NCBI GenBank assembly: GCA_002331485.1
Contig: DCYS01000001.1
Span: 1 to 21,196, forward strand
Direction: 5' to 3'
From: Flavobacteriales bacterium UBA2104
GTDB lineage: Bacteria; Bacteroidota; Bacteroidia; Flavobacteriales_D; Crocinitomicaceae
Length of the DNA: 21,196 nucleotides
The translations under genes and the position numbers were made by a program. The notes beneath the pieces were generated by a model. It did no database searches, was not told the origin of the DNA, and worked only from the letters and a program-made list of their open reading frames with translations. Below, piece after piece: positions 6,522 to 14,858 of the stretch; the first letter of the stretch is position 1; each line of letters begins with the position of its first letter.

Positions 6522-7754
6522 CTATCTATTTTTTGAAGTTATATATTTAATTTCCTCAACAGCAATGTGATACTTCACCAATACATCGACACTGAGTTTT
6601 TGATACTTTAATAATTGTTGTTGCATGCGAAGTACTTCTTCAAAATCATTTCCAGTATTTTGATAAGAAGCGAGAATAAGTTTTATAGACTGTTCTGTCC
6701 GTTCTATTTGATGATTGTACAATTCAAGGAGATCTAATTGTTGTTCTATTTTGAAAAGTGCATTTTCATATTGTACTGTCAATTGATTGTCAAGCGCTTC
6801 TTTTTTAAACTGATAAGATTCACGCATCAGGTTTGCCTCTTTTTCTGCAGCTTTATATTTCTTTCTGAAAATCGGAATAGACATAGTGACCATGGGCATT
6901 AGAACATCTCTACCGTTGCCAGAGACATCCATGTCTGTACGCTCTCCTACCAAAACATAATCTAGTCCTACACCAATTTTAGGTAGTCCTTGTTTTTTGA
7001 CCGCCAGAACTTTCGCTTCACTCGCTTTTATTTGGAGATTCAATTGTTCCATCAATGGATGTTCAGCAAACAAAGAATCACTTTCATCAAAGGACTGTGC
7101 TTGAATGGAATGGACTTCTGTAGGAATTGTAATAGAGTCGTTCTGATCTCTGTTCAATAGCTTATTGAATCTCGTTTTCAAGGGTTTCTTTTGACTCTCA
7201 AGAATTGATAAATTTGTTTTCACATCGTCGATCATCATATCTACCCTTAAAAGATCTACCATTGTACCTTTACCATTTTCATATTTTGCATTAGCTATTG
7301 TTTTAAAAGTTTCTAGAATGGCTTTGTTTTCCTTTTCAATCGCTTCAATTTGGTAAAGTTCAAACAAAGGATAATATGCTTGAGCTACTTTGTAATAGAG
7401 CTTGTTTTTAGCATCGTTAAAAACTTGAAACTGTGCTTCTGCGTTCAATGCAGCTACGTTTCCCTGAGCTTTAAGTGTTCCAAACCAAGGAAACATCTGT
7501 GTTAAGGAGAACTTAGCGCGTTGCGGTCCAACACGTGTTTCCACGGGTGAGATGAAGAAGCCAAATGATAAAGACGGATCTTGTAGCGAACTTACCTGTG
7601 GAATTTTTTCCATCGCGGCTTCAGCTCGTTTGTATTTTGCTTTTAGCTCAGGATTGTTTTCTGCTGCAATTTGAAAGTATTCCTCCAAGGTTTGAGTAAA
7701 GGAAGTGTTTCCGATACAGAGCAATACGAATGATAGTAAAACAATTGCTTTCAT
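6522..7754 (-). CDS. cusC: CusC-type TolC-family outer-membrane efflux channel
   Basis: A 410-residue OEP-family protein with a cleavable signal peptide (about 1-20, ending FTQTLEEY). Two repeats of long amphipathic helices follow, including NPELKAKYKRAEAAMEKI and, in the second half, EHPLMEQLNLQIKASEAKVLAVKKQ. The segment SLSFGFFISPVETRVGPQ is typical of heavy-metal branches. TolC-like proteins trimerise as a beta-barrel in the outer membrane with a periplasmic helical tunnel, closing the tripartite pump. The length is normal and the frame intact. The start is one base after the cusA stop, so the genes are coupled. Downstream the 54-codon ORF and the ATPase remnant separate it from cusB. There is no lipobox, unlike E. 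coli CusC. Confidence 0.9.
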   Translation of the reverse strand: MKAIVLLSFVLLCIGNTSFTQTLEEYFQIAAENNPELKAKYKRAEAAMEKIPQVSSLQDPSLSFGFFISPVETRVGPQRAKFSLTQMFPWFGTLKAQGNVAALNAEAQFQVFNDAKNKLYYKVAQAYYPLFELYQIEAIEKENKAILETFKTIANAKYENGKGTMVDLLRVDMMIDDVKTNLSILESQKKPLKTRFNKLLNRDQNDSITIPTEVHSIQAQSFDESDSLFAEHPLMEQLNLQIKASEAKVLAVKKQGLPKIGVGLDYVLVGERTDMDVSGNGRDVLMPMVTMSIPIFRKKYKAAEKEANLMRESYQFKKEALDNQLTVQYENALFKIEQQLDLLELYNHQIERTEQSIKLILASYQNTGNDFEEVLRMQQQLLKYQKLSVDVLVKYHIAVEEIKYITSKNR

Positions 7755-7755
7755 A

Positions 7756-10700
7756 CTATTTGTTTTTATTTAGTTTAATTTCTTCTCTCCATGAATAAAG
7801 TACAGGAACCACGAAATATGTGATCGCAGCCATGAGCATTCCGCCAAAAGCAGGAATTGCCATTGGTATCATTATATCTGAACCTCGTCCTGTTGAGGTG
7901 AGAATCGGTAATAGCGCAATAATCGTTGTCGCTGATGTCATAATAGCAGGCTTGATTCTTCGCTTTCCTGCTTCGACAACTGCATCTCGAATTCCTTTTT
8001 GATCTTTTGTTTTATTGCGTTTGAAACTTTGATCTAAATAGGTTCCCATAACAACACCATCATCTGTCGCGAGTCCAAATAAGGCAATAAAACCAACCCA
8101 GACGGCGACACTAAGATTCACTGTTCCAATTTGGAATAGATCTCTGAAATTAGTATCAAATAGTGAAAAGTCTCCAAACCATTCTTGACCGTAAAACCAA
8201 AGCATTAGAAATCCACCACTAAATGCGAGTGCTATTCCACTAAAAATCATTAATGCTGTTGTAACCGAACGGAACTGGAAGTAGAGTATGAGAAAGACAA
8301 TCACCAAAACAACTGGAACGATTAAAGACAAGCGCTTTTCCGCACGGACTTGATTTTCATAATTTCCAGAGAACTTATAATTGACTCCTTCTGGAACAAT
8401 TAACTCACCGCTGTCAATTTTGTCTTGAATTGCTTTTTGTGCATCTTTCACTACGGTTACCTCTGAATGACCATCATTCTTATCAAAAAGTACATAACCA
8501 ACTAGAAATGTTTCCTCACTTTTGATGGCCATAGGTCCTCGTATATATTCGACATCTAGTACTTGACTTAACGGAATTTGAGCTCCTTCTGCCGAAGTGA
8601 TCAGGATGTTTTCAATCGCTTCAGGATTATCTCTCAACTCACGAGGATATCGAACTCGAACTGGAAATCGTTCTCTCCCCTCAACAGTTGATGTGATCTT
8701 CATTCCTCCGATGGCTGTCTCGATGGTTTGTTGTACATCGTCGATAGTTAAGCCGTAACGAGCTATTTCATCCCTATTGATATTCAAATGTAAGTAAGGT
8801 TTACCTACTATTTCATCTGCAAAAACAGCTTCAGATTTTACTGACTTCACTTCTTTTAATATGACTTCAAGTTTGTTAGCAAAACTTTGAATGGTTTCCA
8901 AATCCGGGCCATAAACTTTTATTCCCATGGGTGCTCTCATTCCAGTTTGTAGCATCACCAAACGTGTCTCTATGGGTTGTAGTTTGGGAGCGGAAGTGAC
9001 ACCAGGTATCTTGGTCACTTTTACAATTTCTTCCCAAATATCATCTGCAGAATGAATATTTTTTCTCCAGTTACGATAGAATATTCCATTATCATCCGGG
9101 ATTAAATCTTTGATCGTTAAATCCACTTCCAGTCCTTCTTTATTTGAAAGTGTATCTCCAAAACGTGTTATAAAGTGATTATTATCATCCACTTTAAAGC
9201 GTTGACGATGTCCCTTTTTATTGAGAATATACTCTGGTTTATAGTTGATTACATTCTCGTACATTGAAATTGGTGCAGGATCAAGAGCTGACTCAACACG
9301 ACCTAACTTTCCAACAGTTAATTCAACCTCAGGAATATTAGTTAGTAACATATCTAGTTGACCAAGTACTTCTCTGTTGTATTCCATCCCAGAATGAGGC
9401 ATAGAAGTTGGCATCAATAAAAAGCTTCCTTCATCGAGTGCTGGCATAAATTCTTTACCTATTCCAGGGAAAGTGTTTTCGAGAGAAGACCAAGCATTAG
9501 TAGATTTGATGTCGATACCAACTTTATCAAGACCCATTGGAATAAATCCGAAAATAGTATTAAAACCTAACCAAACTGTAATACCCAATAAAATGAGAAA
9601 AGAAGGTATTATCAAAAATTTACCTTTATTATTTAAACACCATCTCAAAATGTTTTTATAATAATATTCAAGTAGTGAAAATCCACCTAGAATAATTCCT
9701 ATCATAATTATGACGAAAACGAAATTGATAAAAACTGAGTTCCTTGGTCCAAGTGGTAGCCAATATCCAGCCAACAACCATGAAACTCCTATTAGTATTA
9801 CCAATAATTCAAGATTCCTTGCTATCCATGACATGGGCTTTCTAAGCTCTATTTCCTTTTGTTTGATATAAACTTTGAGGATAGCACTTATTCCAAAGAA
9901 TAATAAAAGTAGTCCAGCCCAAATTAACCCATAAAACAAAGCAAATATGCCTGTCACAAATAGAGCTATATTCCCAAAATATTTCAGCCTATTTTTATTA
10001 ATCTTAAACCCAAAAAACCATTGAGCCAAAGTGGGCATAATTAAAAGCGACACTATTAATGCTGCAATTAGAGCAAACGTTTTTGTAAAAGCTAAAGGAC
10101 CAAAGAGTTTTCCTTCTGCAGCTTCCATGGTGAAAACAGGTATAAAACTGACAATCGTTGTTGTTACCGCAGTCAATATCGCTCCAGAAACCTCCGATGA
10201 ACCTTTATAAATAGTTTTTTGTAAAGTCTGATCTGGTGGGGCTTCCTGCATATGTTTGACAATATTCTCAGAGAGAATTACCCCTAAGTCAACCATTGTA
10301 CCGATGGCGATGGCAATTCCTGAAAGAGCAACAATATTAGCGTCTACTCCAAAATAACGCATGGCTACGAAAACCATGAGGACTGCGATAGGAAGTAGAC
10401 TTGAAATTAATAAAGAAGCTCGTAGGTTATAAATCATTACAATAACAACAAGGATTGTAATTAAGATCTGAAGAGATAAAGCCTCCTCCAATGTTCCTAG
10501 TGTTTCGTAAATGAGTTCTGAACGATCATAAAATGGAACAATCGTCAACTGACTTTCCGTACCATCTGATAATGTCTTTTTAGGTAATCCTGGAGCAATT
10601 TCTTGAATTTTATCCTTAACATTTTGAATAACCTTCATTGGATTCGCACCGTAACGCGCAACAACCACACCACCTACAACTTCGGCTCCATCCTTATCCA

Positions 10701-11577
10701 AAGCGCCTCTCCTTGTTGCAGGACCAAGCTTAACAACGCCAATGTCCTTGATGGTGATCGGAACATTGTCTTTAACTGCGACAACAGCTTTTTCGATATC
10801 ACTAAGATTTTTAATGTACCCCAATCCACGTACTAAATATTCCGCTTGATTGATCTCAATTGTTTTGGCACCAACATCGCGATTTGAACTCTGAACCGCT
10901 TTCATAACTTTGGTTAAAGGAATATCATAGGCCTTTAATGCATCAGGGTTAACATCAATCTGATATTCTTGAACAAACCCACCAATTGAAGCTACTTCTG
11001 AAACATCTTCTGCTGCATTCAATCCATACTTGACATAGTAATCTTGTACACTTCTTATTTCATGAAGATCCCAACCACCTGTGGGGTTTCCTTCTTTATC
11101 TCTGCCTTCTAGAGTATACCAATATATTTGTCCAAGTGCTGTTGCATCAGGTCCAAGTGTCGGTTGTACATTATTCGGTAAGAGTCCGGAAGGAATTGAG
11201 TTTAGCTTTTCAAGTACTCGAGATCTTGACCAATAAAATTCAACATCTTCGTCGAAAATTAGATAAATACTTGAAAAACCAAAAATGGAAGAACTCCTGA
11301 TCGATTTAACACCTGGTATACCAAGTAAATAAGTCGTTAATGGATATGAAATTTGATCTTCAATATCCTGTGGAGATCGCCCATTCCACTTCGTAAAAAC
11401 AATTTGTTGGTTTTCACCTATGTCAGGTATAGCATCAACTGGAACAGGGTCTGAAGGTAGTGGTGCAACATCCCATCCAAAAGGAGCTGTAGCAACACCC
11501 CATGCAATAAATCCAACCAGCAAAAGACTAGTAACCAATTTATTATTAAGAAAATATCGAATTACTTTATTAAGCAT
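7756..11577 (-). CDS. cusA: CusA/CzcA-type heavy-metal RND efflux pump, enlarged
   Basis: The inner-membrane proton-driven pump exports Cu(I)/Ag(I) or related ions through CusB and CusC. I chose the ATG at 11577 (MLNKVIRYFLNNKLVT), giving 1273 residues; the frame extends to a TTG at 11610 but the first helix follows the ATG directly. Family marks include PVDAIPDIGENQQIV (about 47-60), the TM4 proton-relay segment AIAIGTMVDLGV (Asp430), FIPVFTMEAAEGKLF, and the porter-domain Met cluster LVMLQTGMRAPMGIKVYGP, in the region where E. coli CusA has its Met site. It is about 200 residues longer than E. coli CusA (about 1050). Roughly 100 of the extra residues form additional hydrophobic segments at 533-635, between the sixth and seventh canonical helices. 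Copper or silver specificity is inferred, not proven. Confidence 0.93.
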   Translation of the reverse strand: MLNKVIRYFLNNKLVTSLLLVGFIAWGVATAPFGWDVAPLPSDPVPVDAIPDIGENQQIVFTKWNGRSPQDIEDQISYPLTTYLLGIPGVKSIRSSSIFGFSSIYLIFDEDVEFYWSRSRVLEKLNSIPSGLLPNNVQPTLGPDATALGQIYWYTLEGRDKEGNPTGGWDLHEIRSVQDYYVKYGLNAAEDVSEVASIGGFVQEYQIDVNPDALKAYDIPLTKVMKAVQSSNRDVGAKTIEINQAEYLVRGLGYIKNLSDIEKAVVAVKDNVPITIKDIGVVKLGPATRRGALDKDGAEVVGGVVVARYGANPMKVIQNVKDKIQEIAPGLPKKTLSDGTESQLTIVPFYDRSELIYETLGTLEEALSLQILITILVVIVMIYNLRASLLISSLLPIAVLMVFVAMRYFGVDANIVALSGIAIAIGTMVDLGVILSENIVKHMQEAPPDQTLQKTIYKGSSEVSGAILTAVTTTIVSFIPVFTMEAAEGKLFGPLAFTKTFALIAALIVSLLIMPTLAQWFFGFKINKNRLKYFGNIALFVTGIFALFYGLIWAGLLLLFFGISAILKVYIKQKEIELRKPMSWIARNLELLVILIGVSWLLAGYWLPLGPRNSVFINFVFVIIMIGIILGGFSLLEYYYKNILRWCLNNKGKFLIIPSFLILLGITVWLGFNTIFGFIPMGLDKVGIDIKSTNAWSSLENTFPGIGKEFMPALDEGSFLLMPTSMPHSGMEYNREVLGQLDMLLTNIPEVELTVGKLGRVESALDPAPISMYENVINYKPEYILNKKGHRQRFKVDDNNHFITRFGDTLSNKEGLEVDLTIKDLIPDDNGIFYRNWRKNIHSADDIWEEIVKVTKIPGVTSAPKLQPIETRLVMLQTGMRAPMGIKVYGPDLETIQSFANKLEVILKEVKSVKSEAVFADEIVGKPYLHLNINRDEIARYGLTIDDVQQTIETAIGGMKITSTVEGRERFPVRVRYPRELRDNPEAIENILITSAEGAQIPLSQVLDVEYIRGPMAIKSEETFLVGYVLFDKNDGHSEVTVVKDAQKAIQDKIDSGELIVPEGVNYKFSGNYENQVRAEKRLSLIVPVVLVIVFLILYFQFRSVTTALMIFSGIALAFSGGFLMLWFYGQEWFGDFSLFDTNFRDLFQIGTVNLSVAVWVGFIALFGLATDDGVVMGTYLDQSFKRNKTKDQKGIRDAVVEAGKRRIKPAIMTSATTIIALLPILTSTGRGSDIMIPMAIPAFGGMLMAAITYFVVPVLYSWREEIKLNKNK

Positions 11578-11648
11578 AAATACATACAATTGAATGAATA
11601 AAATATTCAAAGTAAAATAGCTACCTATTGAAGCTACTCTATTAATTC

Positions 11649-11669
11649 CTTGAGATAATAAATCTCAAG
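11649..11669 (-). promoter_or_regulatory. Intercistronic stem-loop between HYC_CC_PP gene and cusA
   Basis: A perfect 8-bp inverted repeat, CTTGAGAT / ATCTCAAG, with a 5-nt loop lies 11 nt past the stop codon of the upstream gene. It is followed on the minus strand by GGAATTAATAG rather than a T-run, so it is a poor rho-independent terminator. It could be an mRNA-processing or attenuation element that sets unequal expression of the small protein and cusA; a second promoter in the remaining gap before 11577 is also possible. Confidence 0.45.
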
Positions 11670-11680
11670 ATGTATGTATT

Positions 11681-12109
11681 CTACAATCTGAAAATTTGAA
11701 AAATGGAGGGGAAGTCCTTGAGGATCTCTGGTGGCGCATATCCTGCGTACGAAATGAATTCGGCAGGAATTATCAAAGATGTATTAGTGGTTGGAGGGAA
11801 TATAAAATCAATCGAAACGACCTCAGAGTTATTGTTAACGAACTCATGATTCTCACATTCCTCTGATAGTTGAAATGTGAAATGCTTATTTTCACAACAA
11901 TCTTTTTTTGAAAAGCTTAATTTTTCAAGGTCTACTTCACAATCTGAAGATTTTTCGTCTTCAACCATACCACAGCTTAAATCCTGTTGGGAAATGGAGA
12001 ATGAAGTTTTGACTGCTTCACCACCACAATAATGCGTTGAGAAAGTAAAACTCATGTTCATCACGAGAATTACTATTGACATTAATATGGCGAATACTTT
12101 TTTAAGCAT
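11681..12109 (-). CDS. HYC_CC_PP family protein
   Basis: The 142-residue protein has an N-terminal signal or anchor segment (about residues 4-22). It then shows the three signatures that name this Bacteroidota family: HYCGG (His26-Tyr27-Cys28), a Cys-Cys pair (71-72, in KKDCCENKHF) and a Pro-Pro pair near the C-terminus (126-127, in GYAPPEIL). Other cysteines (46, 57, 85) make it Cys-rich overall. The family commonly precedes metal-efflux genes, but its biochemical function is not established. Here it is the first gene of the cargo operon, 103 nt upstream of cusA with a hairpin between. A metal-binding or sensing role in the envelope is plausible but unproven. Confidence 0.85.
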   Translation of the reverse strand: MLKKVFAILMSIVILVMNMSFTFSTHYCGGEAVKTSFSISQQDLSCGMVEDEKSSDCEVDLEKLSFSKKDCCENKHFTFQLSEECENHEFVNNNSEVVSIDFIFPPTTNTSLIIPAEFISYAGYAPPEILKDFPSIFQIFRL

Positions 12110-12124
12110 ATGTTAATTAAAACT

Positions 12125-12132
12125 CAAATTTA
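12125..12132 (-). promoter_or_regulatory. Candidate Bacteroidota -7 element for the metal-efflux operon
   Basis: Read on the minus strand, the sequence is TAAATTTG, an exact match to the Bacteroidota -7 consensus TAnnTTTG. It stands 15 bp before the ATG of the HYC_CC_PP gene, implying a very short leader. The -33 region is only T-rich, without a clear TTG. The 182-bp gap 12110-12291 is the only sizeable space upstream of the cargo operon, so a promoter is expected in it. Confidence 0.35.
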
Positions 12133-12291
12133 CAAATTTTATTGTAATTGAAAAATGATAAATGTCAGTTTAGGTATTGATATTTTCTTTAAAACTATTT
12201 TAGTTTATGAGATTCCAATAGAAATATTTTATTTATATCAACTAAATGATCCATCACTAAAAAAGGAATACAGAAGGATTTAATGGTTGTT

Positions 12292-12915
12292 TCATTTTCG
12301 TTTATCCTTCGTGGAAGATGGAAATGATATCAGGTTAAACATTGAACGTAAGCGAGAACGTACACGATTACCGTAGAGTTCTTCTAGCTCATCAGCATTC
12401 AAATTTGTAGTAGCATGTGTTTTTACTTTGAAATTCGTAAGTAACTCATAACGCTGCAGCAGAATCTCCGCGATGGTATTGCATTCATTACCGTAGAATT
12501 TACTGTTATTTTCTACTCCAAGGTCATCAATGCAAAGGGTGTTGTGTTGTTTTCCGTATTTTTGGATGGTTTCGACTCCGTCTTTTTGATATTCGAAGGC
12601 AATGTCTCGGGCGGATTTGATGAGGTAGTAATCATCTCTGAATAGGAATTGGCGGAGAATGGTCATGATGGACGTTTTTCCAGAACCTACCGGTCCGATG
12701 AGTAATATACCTTTGCTAAGGTCTAAATTGTGCTTTTCGCACTGATCTACTTCGTGGATAGTATAAAGGATTAGTTTTCGTAGAATCATTATATCTTCGC
12801 GATAAATTTTGAAATTTGGACCGTATTGTTTTTGACCAAGGTACTGAATGTAATTTAGTGTTTTTCTAAAATTAAAAACTCGCTGCCCGTTTTCTATTAC
12901 AAATGGTTTTTCCAT
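12292..12915 (-). CDS. DnaC-like AAA+ ATPase of a mobile element
   Basis: The 207-residue P-loop ATPase carries Walker A GPVGSGKT (74-81), Walker B LCIDDLG (127-133), a sensor-1-like ATTN (168-171) and an arginine-finger candidate in RVRSRLR (184-190). This arrangement is that of DnaC/IstB-like helicase loaders, but the N-terminal part is unlike E. coli DnaC and I see no zinc site. It begins 12 nt after the replication-like gene and is the last gene of the HTH-Rep-like-ATPase set. The likely role is to help load the host replicative helicase during replication of the excised element. An IstB-type transposition role is less likely, as no istA-type transposase is visible here. Confidence 0.8.
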   Translation of the reverse strand: MEKPFVIENGQRVFNFRKTLNYIQYLGQKQYGPNFKIYREDIMILRKLILYTIHEVDQCEKHNLDLSKGILLIGPVGSGKTSIMTILRQFLFRDDYYLIKSARDIAFEYQKDGVETIQKYGKQHNTLCIDDLGVENNSKFYGNECNTIAEILLQRYELLTNFKVKTHATTNLNADELEELYGNRVRSRLRSMFNLISFPSSTKDKRK

Positions 12916-12927
12916 AATTACTAGTTT

Positions 12928-13632
12928 TTAAAGAGGGATATCGTAGTTTTTTGATTCGTTCACATTGAGTCTGGTTGAGGTTGAATTGTTTTGTTTTTTG
13001 AATTCTCCAGATCGCATGATCCAATTTCGAGCTGCAGCTTGCCAGTTTTTCATTTTTGTCTTCCCTCCTACTTTCCATCCATTGGATTCAAAATGATTGA
13101 AATACTTTTCTGCATCTTCAGTACTTGCTTTTTTTTCTTTAAAAAATTCAATTACCTCATCGAAGGATGGAGGAGAAAATCTTTTTTTCGTTTTTGGAGC
13201 ATGGGGCGAATTCGATTCGCCCTTACTCGTTTTACTATTGTTTGTATTGTTTATACTGTTTATAGAAGGTACTAGTACTTGTCCCACTACTTGTTCATTT
13301 TTGGGATGGTTGCCGTTTAGAGCTTGTTCACTACTTGTCTCAAAAATGAACATGTTGATTTTGCTTCCTTTCATGGGGTTGTAAGATGGAATGTACTCCA
13401 AGTAACTCCACTCATCGAGTTGCTTGATGCAACGATGGTAAGTAGCGTTAGAACCAATTTTGGAAACGCGCATGACTTCCGATCGATTTATGGAAATCGG
13501 ATTTTGAAAGCGATTCATATTCCAAAATTGGAACAAAGCTAAATACAAGCTGACATGAGAAGGGTTTAGACGATCATCGTCTGAAAACCTCATCAATGCT
13601 TGTGTGAGCTGCTTGATATAATTAACCTCCAC
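12928..13632 (-). CDS. Winged-helix, replication-associated protein of a mobile element
   Basis: The 234-residue protein has an N-terminal helix-turn-helix region (about 18-90, including LYLALFQFWNMNRFQNPISI and GSNATYHRCIKQLDEW) resembling winged-helix replication regulators. A low-complexity Asn/Ser/Lys linker follows. The C-terminal segment (about 155-215, FSPPSFDEVIEFFKEKKAS...NWQAAARNWIMRS) matches a small helical domain common in phage and plasmid DnaD/DnaT-like proteins that pair with DnaC-like ATPases. The start appears to be GTG at 13632, two bases after the HTH gene stop; an internal ATG at 13593 is the alternative. Recruiting the downstream ATPase to DNA is the probable role, inferred from layout. 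No Rep nuclease or origin iterons were found beside it. Confidence 0.65.
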   Translation of the reverse strand: MEVNYIKQLTQALMRFSDDDRLNPSHVSLYLALFQFWNMNRFQNPISINRSEVMRVSKIGSNATYHRCIKQLDEWSYLEYIPSYNPMKGSKINMFIFETSSEQALNGNHPKNEQVVGQVLVPSINSINNTNNSKTSKGESNSPHAPKTKKRFSPPSFDEVIEFFKEKKASTEDAEKYFNHFESNGWKVGGKTKMKNWQAAARNWIMRSGEFKKQNNSTSTRLNVNESKNYDIPL

Positions 13633-13634
13633 TC

Positions 13635-13907
13635 CTAGTAATTTGCAACTTTGTTTTCTTTAAGAACCTTTATGATGTCCTCATAAGCGTAATAAATGGA
13701 ACCGCCCATTTTCGAATAAGGCAAAATTCCATTATGTCTTAAGTTTTGCAAAGTACCTGGAGAGATGTTTAACATATCTCTTACCTGAGTAGATTTCAAC
13801 CATTTTTTCTGTACCGGTTTTTCTTCTCGGATGAGGTTTCTTATTTCATCCAGTAACTCGCTCTTAAAGTGTTTCAGATCTTCTGTTGTTAAAACTGATG
13901 TTGCCAT
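13635..13907 (-). CDS. Excisionase-like helix-turn-helix protein
   Basis: A 90-residue DNA-binding protein with a basic/acidic N-terminal helix (about 9-30) and a MerR/Xis-like winged helix (about 37-85, WLKSTQVRDMLNISPGTLQNLRHNGILPYSKMGGSIYYAYEDI) of the HTH_17 type. Proteins of this kind near Bacteroidota integrases serve as excisionases (recombination directionality factors) or regulators of the element. It begins a three-gene unit with the replication-like protein and ATPase. A 13-bp dyad 69 bp upstream (13976-13988) could be its operator, and a matching half-site occurs near the integrase. Confidence 0.8.
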   Translation of the reverse strand: MATSVLTTEDLKHFKSELLDEIRNLIREEKPVQKKWLKSTQVRDMLNISPGTLQNLRHNGILPYSKMGGSIYYAYEDIIKVLKENKVANY

Positions 13908-13973
13908 AATTTATCGTTTTTTCATTTACTGATGGCAAATTTGTGTGTTTTTGTACAGAATAATACCGAGTAC

Positions 13974-13988
13974 ACACCCAAGTTGGGT
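13974..13988. promoter_or_regulatory. Dyad operator candidate upstream of the HTH gene
   Basis: ACCCAA-G-TTGGGT (13976-13988) is a perfect dyad with a single central base, in the 94-bp gap between the RteC-family gene and the HTH gene. Thirteen bases including it (13974-13986, ACACCCAAGTTGG) recur in inverted orientation at 16276-16288 in the integrase upstream region. Shared placement in two control regions of one element suggests a protein-binding site, perhaps for the HTH protein. Confidence 0.4.
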
Positions 13989-14001
13989 ATAATAAATTTG
14001 T

Positions 14002-14817
14002 CTATTCAGGATGAAATCTATCGTCTTCTTCAACCTTATTTAGTATTACAGATTTGAGCTTTTCTAAGAATATAGTAGGCTCATTGCGATTCTTAATTTC
14101 ATGAAATGTTCTGTAAACATCCCCTAAATCGATATTGAATATTTTTTCAAAAGTTTGGGTCAATAGCCTTATATCAAGATTACCGCTGTTTAACGATTGT
14201 GCATGATAAAGGCTGTACATAAGTTCAGTTAATGCTGCTTTACTCCCTGTCCAAACTAGTGGAGACAGGTACTTTTCAGCTGATTCACTCATATTATTTA
14301 GGAATTTTTGAATTAATTCATAAGTCAACAGCTTTTCTTTTAAAAGGCTATGGAATGTTGTAAAATTAGGATCCAACAGAACTTCATTTCCAATCATGTT
14401 AGTTGGTGCAGTAAATTTATTGCGTATGTAGAATTTGTCATCATCTTCTTTCATGTTCCGATTTATCCGAACTATTTGATTTTTATTTTCAGTTATGATC
14501 AGCTTGAAGTAACTACTTTTCTGGTTTATTAAATCATCTTTCATTTGCACTGAGATAGTACTAATGTGCATGTACTCTATTACAAAAGTAATGAAGCCTA
14601 TTCTCGAAGCTACTTTTGGTCTGATAGTTTTGAAAAACTGAATTTCGTCTTCAACAGAGTTAAATCCATTTTTTGTAACAAACATTCGTACCTTATAGAA
14701 TGTGTCAGTCACACAGTTTAATGCTTTTTCACTGTTGACATTAGCGGTCAGGTCCGTATAACCTAACCTATTTAAATCAGAATTCATCTGACTCACCATC
14801 TTTCTTATACGTTTCAT
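14002..14817 (-). CDS. rteC: RteC-family protein
   Basis: The 271-residue protein ends in the conserved RteC region (about 187-268): SPLVWTGSKAALTELMYSLY, then NSGNLDIRLLTQTFEKIFNI, DLGDVYRTFHEIKNRNEP and a final helix. In the Bacteroides conjugative transposon CTnDOT, RteC activates excision genes. The N-terminal half (about 1-180) is helical and less conserved. It lies 41 nt downstream of the integrase stop and is probably cotranscribed with it. Relatives also occur in elements without tetracycline resistance, as here. Control of excision or of the HTH operon is the best inference; direct DNA binding is not evident from sequence alone. Confidence 0.85.
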   Translation of the reverse strand: MKRIRKMVSQMNSDLNRLGYTDLTANVNSEKALNCVTDTFYKVRMFVTKNGFNSVEDEIQFFKTIRPKVASRIGFITFVIEYMHISTISVQMKDDLINQKSSYFKLIITENKNQIVRINRNMKEDDDKFYIRNKFTAPTNMIGNEVLLDPNFTTFHSLLKEKLLTYELIQKFLNNMSESAEKYLSPLVWTGSKAALTELMYSLYHAQSLNSGNLDIRLLTQTFEKIFNIDLGDVYRTFHEIKNRNEPTIFLEKLKSVILNKVEEDDRFHPE

Positions 14818-14858
14818 AGCGATAAGTTTAATTGATTACACTTACCACCATTACGGAG

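Noticed and set aside
11578..11610. TTG start for cusA 11 codons upstream
   Set aside because: The ATG at 11577 directly precedes the conserved first helix; the extra residues are not part of the family N-terminus.
12872..13384. Overlapping frames on both strands around the replication-like gene
   Set aside because: They are shadows of 12928-13632, with biased composition and no recognisable domain; the chosen frame has tight operon spacing and a domain match.
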